Below are positions 41,716 to 50,423 of a DNA stretch of 64,000 bases, piece after piece. The notes under the pieces are model-generated. The model searched no databases, was not told the origin of the DNA, and saw nothing but the letters and a program-made list of their open reading frames with translations. The stretch is from positions 248,001 to 312,000 of the forward strand of contig NZ_JAYEZN010000001.1 of assembly GCF_037031225.1 (NCBI RefSeq), written 5' to 3'. Within the stretch, counting starts at the first letter, position 1. Every line of letters begins with the position of its first letter. This DNA comes from Halorientalis sp. LT38. GTDB lineage: Archaea > Halobacteriota > Halobacteria > Halobacteriales > Haloarculaceae. The translations under genes were made by a program, and so were the position numbers.

Positions 41716-42564
41716 ATGAGCGACGAAGCGGCGGGCCTGCTGGATCGGCTCGGCCTCACCGAGTACGAGGCGACGGCCCTGCGGGAGCTGTTGACCCTGG
41801 GGCGAACCACGGCCCCGAACCTGGCCGAAGCGACGGGCATCCCGAAAGCGCGGATCTACGGCGTGCTCGACGCGCTGTCGGACCGTGGGTTCATCAAGAC
41901 GATTCCCGGCCGACCGAAGGAGTACCAGCCAAAGCCCCCGGACGAAATCCTCGATCGCGCGCGGGAGAATCGCCGCCAGGAGTTCGAGCAGTTCGCCCAG
42001 GAGATCGAAGACCTCCGCGAGTCGTTCCTGGCGGAGTTCGGACCGCGCTTCGAGCGCGCGAGCGAGGATATCACCCCCACCGAGGAGCTGTTCCACGTCG
42101 TCGACGTCGGCCAGCCCAGCGAGCGCGAGACTCGCCAGCTCTACGGCGACGCCGCGGAGCGAATCAGCGTCATCACCAAGAGTTTCGAGTACTTCGGCTC
42201 GGTCCGGCCGGCCTTCGAGGACGCCATCGACCGGGGGATAGACGTCGACGCGCTCTTTCTCCACCCCGACCTGCTGGAGCCGGAGAATCGACCGATCCAG
42301 TCGGAGATGGTCGAGCGGATGCGGGAGTCGTATCCCGCCGTGGACCTGCGGTTCAGCGAAGAACCGCTCCCCTGGCGCGGCACCGTCGCCGACCCGAGCA
42401 TGGACTACGAGACCGGGCGGGCGATCATCCTCGTCGAGGAGAAGGAGGTGCCGCTGCACATGCGCCAGGCCGCGATCACCGACAACGGGTCGTTCGTCGC
42501 CGGCCTCTCCCGGTACTTCGAACTGGTCTGGGAACACGAGAGCGTCCCGCCGACGGATCTCTGA
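41716..42564 (+). CDS. TrmB-family transcriptional regulator
   Basis: 282 residues. N-terminal winged HTH: LLDRLGLTEYEATALRELLTLGRTTAPNLAEATGIPKARIYGVLDALSDRGFIK, then a coiled-coil linker and a C-terminal domain (ISVITKSFEYFGSVRPAFEDAI, VDALFLHPDLLEP). Haloarchaeal TrmB proteins sense sugars and control central metabolism. This protein is shorter than the well-studied Halobacterium TrmB (about 355 residues), so it may be a paralogue with a different ligand. A TTTACAAG box is about 28 bases upstream. Confidence 0.9.
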   Translation: MSDEAAGLLDRLGLTEYEATALRELLTLGRTTAPNLAEATGIPKARIYGVLDALSDRGFIKTIPGRPKEYQPKPPDEILDRARENRRQEFEQFAQEIEDLRESFLAEFGPRFERASEDITPTEELFHVVDVGQPSERETRQLYGDAAERISVITKSFEYFGSVRPAFEDAIDRGIDVDALFLHPDLLEPENRPIQSEMVERMRESYPAVDLRFSEEPLPWRGTVADPSMDYETGRAIILVEEKEVPLHMRQAAITDNGSFVAGLSRYFELVWEHESVPPTDL

Positions 42565-42576
42565 GGACGACACCCC

Positions 42577-44001
42577 TCAGAGCGTGACGTTCTGCCTGAC
42601 AGTGGTTCGAAACCGGGCCGAGAGGACGACCAGGACGGCGAAGTACACCGCCGCGCCGACGGAGACGAGCAGGATCGCCTCGACCAGTCCGCGCTGGGAG
42701 AGCTCCAGCACCACGTCACGGACCGGGAACAGGACGCCAGCCATGACGAGCGCGGCGAGCAACTGTCGAGCGAGTTCGCCCCACGGGATCGGGAAGGCGA
42801 CGAAGCCCGTCAGCGCGTAGTAAGCGATCACGAGGCTGATGAGGGCAGCTGTGGCCGTCCCGACCGCGGCGCCGATCCAGCCGTAGAGAGAGACGAGCGC
42901 GACGTTGAGCACGACGTTGGCGGCGACGAAGACGAGGTTGATCCGGAAGGCCACGTCGGGCTCGTTGATCGCGTTCAGCGTCATGATGAACTGGGCCCCG
43001 TAGGCGTATATCAGCCTCGCGAGCACGAGGATCGCGAGGACGGTCGCGGCCCGCTGGAACTCCTGTCCGTAGAGCCCGAGGACGGACTCGCCGACGACGA
43101 GGACGCCGACGAACCCGGGGATCAGAAAGAGACCTGTGTAGGCCAGACCGTTGCCGAGGAGTTCGCCCACGGCGTCGCGCTCGTCAGAACTGTCGAGTTC
43201 ACTGATCGTCGGGAAAAGCGACTCGGAGATGGAGTTGCCGAAGATGGCGAGCAGCGAGGCGAGGTTCCACGCCACCTCGTAGTAGCCGATAAGACTGGAG
43301 CCGACGAACACGCCCAGAACCACCGTGTCCATCGCCGAGAAGGACCGCTGCTCGATCCCTGACAACCAGGAGTACTTGGTGAACCCGAGCACACTCTCCA
43401 AGTGCTCACGGGAGGGAAGCCGGGGTCGGGTCGACAGCAGCAGGAGGCCGGCGAGGATCGCCACGACCGCGCCGGCGACGTAGCCCCAGACGAGGCCGGC
43501 GACGCCGCCACCGATGATCCCGAGGAAGACCACGGCGAGTTGCACGCCGCTCCGGACCACTCGGTCGATCGGTCGGAGCAGTGCGGCGTAGTGGACCTTC
43601 TGCTCACCGTGGAGCGTCGAGGAGACGAGCGAGAACGCGAGGACGGCGGCCAGCGCGACGATCAACAGCAGCGTCCCCTCGAACCCGAGGTAGTCGTCGA
43701 GGTACGGGCGGCCCGCGATGAGGAGGGCGACGACCACGGCGTACAGCGCCCCCTGGATCAGGATGCCGGCGCCGAGGTAACGGTCACCATCGCCGACCTC
43801 GCTCACCCGCTTGATGACCGCCTGGTGGAGACCGGAGCCGAAGCCCGTCCGCAACCAGACGAGGACGGCGATGAAGAGGGCGTAGGTCCCGAGGGTGGCG
43901 CTGCCGAGCTCGCGGGCGATATACAGCGTCGCGACGAAGCCCGCGAGCGAGGCGAGCATCTCGGACCCGAAGTGAACCACCGAGGTCTGGCCGATTCGCA
44001 C
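42577..44001 (-). CDS. Polysaccharide/lipid-linked sugar flippase (Wzx/AglR-like)
   Basis: 474 residues with about 12-14 hydrophobic segments. QTSVVHFGSEMLASLAGFVATLYIARELGSATLG at the start is the typical MOP/Wzx first helix pair. In haloarchaea AglR-type members move dolichol-linked sugars across the membrane. GTG start at 44001. Ends just beyond the TrmB gene on the opposite strand; 79 bases from the deacetylase gene upstream. It probably serves the neighbouring glycan genes. Confidence 0.9.
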   Translation of the reverse strand: MRIGQTSVVHFGSEMLASLAGFVATLYIARELGSATLGTYALFIAVLVWLRTGFGSGLHQAVIKRVSEVGDGDRYLGAGILIQGALYAVVVALLIAGRPYLDDYLGFEGTLLLIVALAAVLAFSLVSSTLHGEQKVHYAALLRPIDRVVRSGVQLAVVFLGIIGGGVAGLVWGYVAGAVVAILAGLLLLSTRPRLPSREHLESVLGFTKYSWLSGIEQRSFSAMDTVVLGVFVGSSLIGYYEVAWNLASLLAIFGNSISESLFPTISELDSSDERDAVGELLGNGLAYTGLFLIPGFVGVLVVGESVLGLYGQEFQRAATVLAILVLARLIYAYGAQFIMTLNAINEPDVAFRINLVFVAANVVLNVALVSLYGWIGAAVGTATAALISLVIAYYALTGFVAFPIPWGELARQLLAALVMAGVLFPVRDVVLELSQRGLVEAILLVSVGAAVYFAVLVVLSARFRTTVRQNVTL

Positions 44002-44080
44002 AGGTCACTTGGCACGGGCCTCCGTAATAAGCGTCGTGAAACATCCGACCGGACGGTTCCCCACCGCGGTTCCCAGGCGA

Positions 44081-44965
44081 TCACCCGACCCGCCGAACCA
44101 GCGATCGGAGCCGGGCGGCGACGTCCGTCACCTCGAAGGCGACCGTCGAGGCGGGGAGACAGGCGTCGAGTCGCGGGATCGCGAGCGGGTTCGGCGAGGG
44201 ACCGACGAGTGACGGCTCGGAGGTGACGGCGATTTCGTGGGTCTCGGCGACCACTTCCGCCGCGCGCTCGTCGAACCCTCCGTAGGGGTAGCTGAAGCAG
44301 TCGACTGCCACGTCGAGGCGGTCTTCGAGCCACTCCTTCGCGTCCAGGATCTCGGCTGCCACGGCGCCCCGGTCGGGCAACTCCGCGAGGTTGGCGTGGG
44401 AGAACGTGTGGTTCCCGATCGTATAACGGTCCTGGGCGGCGATCTCCTGGAGCTGGTCGGTCGTCAGCGATACATCGTGTGCCGCCGCGCCGAGGTCGTG
44501 GCGCTCCCGTAACCGATCGAGATTCTCGTCGTCGACGAACGCGGAATTGACGAAAAGCGTCGCCGGCGCGTCGAACTCCGAAAGGACCGGGAGGGCGTGT
44601 TCGTAGACGTTCCGGAAGCCGTCGTCGAACGTGATCGCGACGCGTTTCGTCGACGTTTCGGTCGTCGCCAGCGTCTCCAGGTCGACGAGTTCGTACCGGG
44701 CCGCGATCCGACGGATCTGGTCGCGGAACACGTGCACCGGGACGTCCCAGCGGTAGTCGATGCCTGGGACGCCGCCGACGGAGTGGTAGAGGAGCACCGC
44801 GTCACGACGGTTTCCGAACAGTGACGCGAATCGGGTGCGCTGTTCGAGAGACGCTAGCGCGTGCCAGGCCCCGGGCCGGGACTCGGGCCACGACCGCGAA
44901 TCGGCGGACTCGGCGAACGGGGCCGGAACTGGCGTCACGGGTCGATTTCGGCAGGATGGCCACAT
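44081..44965 (-). CDS. Polysaccharide deacetylase (NodB-like)
   Basis: 294 residues. Catalytic motif 1 AITFDDGF, motif 2 GNHTFSHANL (HxxxH metal site) and motif 3 SYPYGGFD. An N-terminal segment of about 60 residues precedes the domain (AVLLYHSVGG begins it). Removes acetyl groups from sugars, here probably from a glycan precursor or exopolysaccharide. No clear signal peptide, so it may act inside. ATG 44965 is the likely start but an alternative further in is possible. Confidence 0.9.
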   Translation of the reverse strand: MWPSCRNRPVTPVPAPFAESADSRSWPESRPGAWHALASLEQRTRFASLFGNRRDAVLLYHSVGGVPGIDYRWDVPVHVFRDQIRRIAARYELVDLETLATTETSTKRVAITFDDGFRNVYEHALPVLSEFDAPATLFVNSAFVDDENLDRLRERHDLGAAAHDVSLTTDQLQEIAAQDRYTIGNHTFSHANLAELPDRGAVAAEILDAKEWLEDRLDVAVDCFSYPYGGFDERAAEVVAETHEIAVTSEPSLVGPSPNPLAIPRLDACLPASTVAFEVTDVAARLRSLVRRVG

Positions 44966-45164
44966 AATTCTTCGGTCGGCGAGGGTCCGGACGACGTCCT
45001 GCCCCCATCGTCCGCCGAGCGTTCCATCAGGGAGGAATGTAGGTCGTGTTTAGGTAATCAATTCGTGCCGACTGGGGTGTGCGAGCAGAACCACATGCTT
45101 CCAGAGGAGGGTGATCGAGAGTGTTCCCAGCCCAAGCGGGCAAACGACTCACCTGTTCCGTGAT

Positions 45165-46352
45165 TTAGGACGTATGGGCGTCGACGATACGCGAGAACCG
45201 CTGGAACTGACGATCGACGGTACACTGCTCGGCATTCTTCACCGCCGCGGTGGCTAACTCGTTCTGTCGATCGGAGGATTCCACGATAGCGGCCACAGTC
45301 GTAGCGAGGTCGGCGCCGTTGGAGTAGGACAGCGCCGCGCCATCCAACTCGTCGGGAATAGAGTAACGGTCCGGAAGAATCATGGGACAGGGGTGCATGA
45401 GCACGTCGAAGAGGACGCCGGAGTTCCAGGTCAGCCCCCAACGTTCAGCTCGTTCACCCTCGTCCTTGGAAATCGGATTGAGCAGGAGATCCGACCCCTG
45501 AAAGACTTCCGCGTAGGTGTCGGTCTCGATCCATTCTGTGAAATACTGGACATCGTAGCCCCGGTCCGCGAGATCTGCTGCCCGTTCAACGATCCGCTCG
45601 CCATAATCACCTTGCGGCCGACCCAATAACGTAAGTCGGATATCGTCACCGAATGTAGGAAGCAGTTCGGTACCAAATGCGTCCAAGACGACATCGTAGT
45701 CGCGACGATCGACGATGCTCCCTGGGATAGTTACCCGGACCGGACCGTCGTCGGTTGCTGCCGATGTCGTACCGGAGTTTGCTCCCTCGTCAGTCTCGAC
45801 GGGGTCGTACACCGACGGCGAGAGCGCATGAATAGACTGTGATAAAGTGTAGGTAGATTCGATATGTCGTCGTGACTGCTCGAACGGGACGAGGATCCCG
45901 TCCATCCGCTTCAGGATGGGCGGTCGAAAAATGTTTTTACAGTTCGTACTGATTGTCGTGGTCAATCCACCCCCCGTAGAGAAGACGAGCTGGCGTTCAA
46001 ACCAAGCGCGCGCATTGTGGGGCCAGAGTACAGTCGCGCAGTCGGGGTTGAACCGTAGGTATTTCACGTAATCTCCGATGGTTCCCTCAATCGTGTTGAT
46101 GAACAAAACGTCGAGGTCCCGTTTACACCGGCGTTCGATTCGGTCGAAGAACTCTCGACTGGGCTCGCCGACGACGGTCTCGATGTCGTCAGTAGGGACG
46201 TTCTCATCGACCTTCTCCATTCCCACTTCGGTGGTAAATAGCGTTGGCTGACCGTCACCGTGGGCGGCGATACGAAGATACCGGGTGAGCAGTTCCTGGT
46301 GCCCGTGGTTGTTGGTAAGTTCCAAAAAGCCAACTCTGGAGACATCCTGCAT
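45165..46352 (-). CDS. Glycosyltransferase (GT4-like fold)
   Basis: About 395 residues from ATG 46352 (GTG 46376 is an in-frame alternative). GT-B pattern: VGFLELTNNHGHQELLTRYL at the N terminus; the C-terminal half has RLTLLGRPQGDYGERIVERA, YFTEWIETDTYAEVFQGSDLLLNP and GVLFDVLMHPCPMILPD. Substrate unknown. Codon use here is richer in A+T at third positions than in flanking genes, suggesting transfer. The 200 bases downstream hold no gene. Confidence 0.8.
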   Translation of the reverse strand: MQDVSRVGFLELTNNHGHQELLTRYLRIAAHGDGQPTLFTTEVGMEKVDENVPTDDIETVVGEPSREFFDRIERRCKRDLDVLFINTIEGTIGDYVKYLRFNPDCATVLWPHNARAWFERQLVFSTGGGLTTTISTNCKNIFRPPILKRMDGILVPFEQSRRHIESTYTLSQSIHALSPSVYDPVETDEGANSGTTSAATDDGPVRVTIPGSIVDRRDYDVVLDAFGTELLPTFGDDIRLTLLGRPQGDYGERIVERAADLADRGYDVQYFTEWIETDTYAEVFQGSDLLLNPISKDEGERAERWGLTWNSGVLFDVLMHPCPMILPDRYSIPDELDGAALSYSNGADLATTVAAIVESSDRQNELATAAVKNAEQCTVDRQFQRFSRIVDAHTS

Positions 46353-46416
46353 TAGTAGCCCGGAATCGTGCCCCACAGATCAAAATTTCGGGAGGTTGAC
46401 GGCGTTGGACTCAGGT

Positions 46417-47673
46417 TCAGTCGTTAGCCGGCGGAGACTCGGTCCGGGTGAGAGGCCCACTTCCGATTCGTTCGACTCGACCGCCGAGTTCGAAGGCACC
46501 CCATAAGTCAACGATCAACCCATCCGACAGATCTCGAATCATGGACTCGCGATCGCGGAAGTACGTGTGATCGACGGCGAGAATGACTGCATCGGAACCT
46601 GGGATGGCCGTTTTCAAGGCCGCGTCGCGTTCGCTGGGTTCGATCGAGAGGGGCTCCACCGATTCGACGTCGATGCCCGCCCGTTCCAAATCGGAGATGA
46701 TATCGATCGTAGGCGAGGCGACTTCGTCGGGTACGTCACGCTTGAACCCGCGTCCAAGAACTACGACGGAGGACGGATCCAATTCAACGACGCGATTTAC
46801 CACCAGGTCCGCGTAGGCATCGTTCGCTGCGCGGGCCTCCGAAAAGAGGTCCGCTGGCAGGTCATCGACCCACTCTTCGGTTACGAAGTAGGGATCCTTC
46901 GTCAGGCACTTCCCACCGACAGTCCCGGGTGTCGGGATGTCGTTACGGGGGTACTCGTCATTGGCGAGCGCGATAGCACGATGAGCGTCGACGCCGAGGC
47001 GGTCGGCTGCGAGTGCGAACTGATTGGCGATGGCGAAACGCGCGTCGCGGTAGGCATTGTCGATCAGTTTGATGAACGCGGCCGTTTCGTGGTCTACGTA
47101 CCGCGGGTTCCCAGGGAGATCTTCCAGCAATACGTCGATAACGGCGTGAGGTCGTCCATTATTCGTCCCAACGATCTTCGGGAGCGACCGCAACTCCTCG
47201 ATTGCACGTCCCTCCGCCAACCGTTCAGGGAACGTAACGTAGTCGAGGTTGGCGGGTTCCGTGCCGACACCGTCTGCAATCATGACTCGGGTTCGCTCTG
47301 TGATCGCTACTGGAAGGGTAGTCCGATTGATAATCGTCTGGTCCGGATCGATGTGCTCACAGTAGCCAGTCAGGACATCGAGATAGGACTCGATCTGGTC
47401 TGCGGGCGCGTTCAGCGTCACGCCGACGACGTTTGCGTCGGCGACCCGACTCCGTTCAGTCGTCGCGGTTAGCTGGCCCTCTGCCACTGTTCTGGAGATT
47501 AGCTCGTCGAGGCCCGGCTCTTCGAAGGGTGCATCGCCGGCCATGATCGCATCAACGATCTCCTCGTCCACGTCGACACAGGTGACGGTGTGACCCTCAT
47601 CGGCCAGCACGGCCGCCCAGGGAAGCCCAATTCGCCCGGCTCCGATCACACAGATGTCGGTGTTATTCGTCAT
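46417..47673 (-). CDS. Nucleotide-sugar 6-dehydrogenase (UDP-Glc/UDP-GlcNAc/GDP-Man type)
   Basis: About 418 residues from ATG 47673. Rossmann DICVIGAGRIGLPWAAVLADEGH, catalytic cysteine in PGTVGGKCLTKDPYF, C-terminal VVVLGRGFKRDVPDEVASP. Oxidises a nucleotide-sugar C6 to the uronic acid. Its ATG overlaps the epimerase stop by eleven bases, so the two act together. AglM of Haloferax does the same kind of step, though the substrate here is not established. Same A+T-richer island. Confidence 0.9.
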   Translation of the reverse strand: MTNNTDICVIGAGRIGLPWAAVLADEGHTVTCVDVDEEIVDAIMAGDAPFEEPGLDELISRTVAEGQLTATTERSRVADANVVGVTLNAPADQIESYLDVLTGYCEHIDPDQTIINRTTLPVAITERTRVMIADGVGTEPANLDYVTFPERLAEGRAIEELRSLPKIVGTNNGRPHAVIDVLLEDLPGNPRYVDHETAAFIKLIDNAYRDARFAIANQFALAADRLGVDAHRAIALANDEYPRNDIPTPGTVGGKCLTKDPYFVTEEWVDDLPADLFSEARAANDAYADLVVNRVVELDPSSVVVLGRGFKRDVPDEVASPTIDIISDLERAGIDVESVEPLSIEPSERDAALKTAIPGSDAVILAVDHTYFRDRESMIRDLSDGLIVDLWGAFELGGRVERIGSGPLTRTESPPAND

Positions 47674-48637
47674 AGCGAGTCCTGTAGGCATCGATGTACC
47701 ATTCAAGCGTTTCTTCCAGGTCGTACTCAGGCGTCCAATTCAGGAGCCGTTCAGCTTTCGAACAGTCAGGCACGCGACGCGTTACGTCCTTCTCGAAACT
47801 GGATTCAGTATCGATTCGGGGCTCCCCGGATCGGCCGACCTTGTCCCAGACCAGTTCGATTAGTTCGATGATGCTGGTCTCACGTGTAGCTCCGATATTG
47901 ATCGCTTCATTGGCGGCCGATGATGCCTCCATGCAACGGTAGAGTCCCCGCACGGTGTCGCGAACATCAGTGAAACAGCGAGTTTGCTGTCCGCTCCCTT
48001 TCACTACGACGGGATCCTGTTCCTCGGTATCAATCTTGCGCACCATGTCAGGAATGACGTGTCCATGCCCGACCTCGTCGGCAGGCCAATCGCGCGGTCC
48101 GACCGCGTTAAAGATTCGCGGGGCGACATACTCGAGGCCATACTCGCGGTGATACGCGTCGCAGTAGTATTCTCCGTTGAGCTTTTGGAACCCATAGCTA
48201 CCTGGCGGCGGTGGAATCTCAGTAGTCATCGTTTCCGGCGTCGGGAAACGCTCGGCTTCGGCGTACAGCATGGACGAACTGGCAAACAGGAAACGATCGA
48301 TGTCGGCATCGACGCAGGCTTCGATGAGACGATGGTTGAGGCGGTCGTTTTCGGTGATGATCGTGGCCGGTTTCTCGCGGAGGTAGCCGACACCGCCGAT
48401 ACGGGCGGCGAGGTGATAGACCTTCGAGTGATCAGCGACGAGACTCTCCAGGTCCTCGTACGTCGTCAAATCTGCGTCGATCACCGTCAGGTCTGGGTGG
48501 TCGGCAACGGTGGCGAGGTTCTCCGGAGCTCCCCGCGACTTGTCGTCAACGACCGTGATCGTATGGTCCTCAGACAACAACAACTCAACGAGGTGTGAAC
48601 CGAGAAAGCCGGCCCCCCCTGTCACTAACGTACTCAT
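47663..48637 (-). CDS. NAD-dependent nucleotide-sugar epimerase/dehydratase
   Basis: About 324 residues from ATG 48637. Extended SDR: TLVTGGAGFLGSHLVELLL, LAARIGGVGYLRE and the catalytic SYGFQKLNGEYY (Tyr-x3-Lys). TRCFTDVRD and NIGATRETSI are family landmarks. Makes or interconverts a nucleotide sugar for the adjacent dehydrogenase or glycosyltransferases. First gene of the epimerase-dehydrogenase pair. Confidence 0.9.
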   Translation of the reverse strand: MSTLVTGGAGFLGSHLVELLLSEDHTITVVDDKSRGAPENLATVADHPDLTVIDADLTTYEDLESLVADHSKVYHLAARIGGVGYLREKPATIITENDRLNHRLIEACVDADIDRFLFASSSMLYAEAERFPTPETMTTEIPPPPGSYGFQKLNGEYYCDAYHREYGLEYVAPRIFNAVGPRDWPADEVGHGHVIPDMVRKIDTEEQDPVVVKGSGQQTRCFTDVRDTVRGLYRCMEASSAANEAINIGATRETSIIELIELVWDKVGRSGEPRIDTESSFEKDVTRRVPDCSKAERLLNWTPEYDLEETLEWYIDAYRTRYDE

Positions 48638-48962
48638 AGAAATGTAAGGGAGGTCGACACCCATAGCAATTTCGCTATTATCAAACAGGTCTCTTTCCGT
48701 TCGTTGCTACATAGGTTTCGATCCTACTCTTCGGTCGATCAGGAAACATTCCTCTCCGCCTGGATCACTGGGGCTGGGGTGGTTCGTGCCTCGCTGGGGA
48801 ATGTAACCTGCATGACCGCAAGGCACTGGATCGAATCCGTCGATCGGCCGGGCTAGATGCGGGCCAGCTGAGTCGGGAGAGCTGACACCCGTCGACCGCC
48901 AACCTAGACACCGCCACTGTCGAACCCAAACAGACTAACCTCGGGACGCGATACTCGGACCC
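48638..48962. other. 325-base gap between divergent glycan genes
   Basis: The sequence is less GC-rich than its surroundings, particularly 48655-48760. No convincing ORF, tRNA, insertion-sequence end or repeat was seen. It should hold the promoters of the epimerase operon (minus) and the sulfatase-fold gene (plus; GATACTC about 15 bases before ATG 48963 is a weak candidate). Confidence 0.5.
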
Positions 48963-50408
48963 ATGAACGTAGTGGTGGTCGTCGTCGACGCGCTCCGGGC
49001 GTCCGACGTGGGGTGTTACGGGCGCGACGCCGACATCACGCCGAACGTCGACGCGCTCGCGGAGGAGTCGATGGTCTTCGAGCACTGCTTCGCGGCCTCG
49101 AACAAGACCGACGTGAGCATGTCCTCGCTCATGTCCGGGAAGTACCCGCGAGAACACGGCATCACGCACCACGGCACCCGCCACAACGAGGGGAACCTGC
49201 AGCGTCTGGAGGAGCGGTCGCCGAAGTTCCTCCCCGAACTGCTTCAGGACGCGGGGTACGAGACCATCGGCGTCGACTGGATGGGGCGCTGGCACGAGTG
49301 GGGCTACGACGACTACGGCGTCGAGAGCGGCGGACGCAACGTCCAGGACACCGGTGACACCCTCGCCGAGAAGGCGTTCAACCACGCCAAGGACGCCGTT
49401 CTCGAACTGCCCGACCCGCTCCTGACGCCGATCATGAAGCAGTACTACCGACGCATGGGCTACGACGACTTCCGCGTCGACTGCGAGGGACTGACCGACA
49501 TCGCCATCGACCGCATCGACGACGCCGACGACCCCTTCTTCACCCTGCTGCACTACTGGGACGTCCACCCGCCCTATCTCCCACCGGAGGAACACCAGGA
49601 GCAGTTCGAGTACGACGGAGAGGACGAACACCTATCGAAGTACTTCGGCGATGGCGCGAAGGGACCGCTCTCGGCGGCGTTCCAGGCCTACGCTCGCGGC
49701 GAGCAGACCCACATGAGCGACGCGAAGGAGGCCTACGACGGGGCTATCTCCTGGGTCGACGAGCAACTCGGTCGGCTGCTCGACTACCTCCGCGAGGAAG
49801 GCCTCAAGGAGGAGACGCTGGTCGTCGTCACCGCCGATCACGGCCACAACTTCGGCGAACACGACATCTTCTCGGACAACGTCGGCCTCTACGACACGTC
49901 GATTCAGGTCCCCCTTATCGTCTCCCACCCGGAGCACGACCCCCACCGAATCGACGGGATCGTCCAGTTGACCGACGTCGCGCCGACGATCATGGATTAC
50001 GCTGGCGTCCCGATCCCCGACGACGTGCGAGGGAACGTCCTCCCGGAAACCCGGGAGTACGCGTTCGCCGAGAGCATCGAACACCGGATGCAGATGATCC
50101 GGACGGACCGCTGGAAGCTGATCGTCCCCCGCGACGTGGACTACCTGCAGAGCCGCCGGTGGTACGACGGCGACGGCACCCCAGAACTCTACGACCTGGA
50201 GGCCGACCCGGGCGAGACCACGAACGTCGCCGCCGAGAACCCCGAGGTGCGCGAGCGACTGGAGGGGATGCTCACCGACGAACTCGACCGGCAGGAGGAG
50301 AACGCCCGCTCGGGGAGCAGCCGTGACGTCGACATCGAGGACGACGACATGGACGACATCAAGTCCCGTCTCAACGCGCTCGGGTACGCCGACGACGGGA
50401 ACGTGTAG
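48963..50408 (+). CDS. Sulfatase/alkaline-phosphatase superfamily protein with Thr at the nucleophile site
   Basis: 481 residues. NVVVVVVDALRASDVGCYG (metal Asp) and VVVTADHGHNFGEHD (DH metal site) mark the superfamily. The usual C/S-x-P-x-R is replaced by TDVSMSSLMSG, placing Thr where the nucleophile belongs; there is no formylglycine-type Cys. This is like phosphoethanolamine/phosphotransferases of the same fold, so it may act on a phospho-linked glycan rather than a sulfate. The end has acidic DDDMDDIKSRLNALGY, typical of haloarchaeal members. Cytoplasmic as seen. Confidence 0.85.
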   Translation: MNVVVVVVDALRASDVGCYGRDADITPNVDALAEESMVFEHCFAASNKTDVSMSSLMSGKYPREHGITHHGTRHNEGNLQRLEERSPKFLPELLQDAGYETIGVDWMGRWHEWGYDDYGVESGGRNVQDTGDTLAEKAFNHAKDAVLELPDPLLTPIMKQYYRRMGYDDFRVDCEGLTDIAIDRIDDADDPFFTLLHYWDVHPPYLPPEEHQEQFEYDGEDEHLSKYFGDGAKGPLSAAFQAYARGEQTHMSDAKEAYDGAISWVDEQLGRLLDYLREEGLKEETLVVVTADHGHNFGEHDIFSDNVGLYDTSIQVPLIVSHPEHDPHRIDGIVQLTDVAPTIMDYAGVPIPDDVRGNVLPETREYAFAESIEHRMQMIRTDRWKLIVPRDVDYLQSRRWYDGDGTPELYDLEADPGETTNVAAENPEVRERLEGMLTDELDRQEENARSGSSRDVDIEDDDMDDIKSRLNALGYADDGNV

Positions 50409-50423
50409 GACTGGGAGCCGAGC

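Noticed and set aside
45000-48960. Mobile element or insertion sequence in the A+T-richer region
   Set aside because: No transposase, integrase, terminal repeats or target duplications found.
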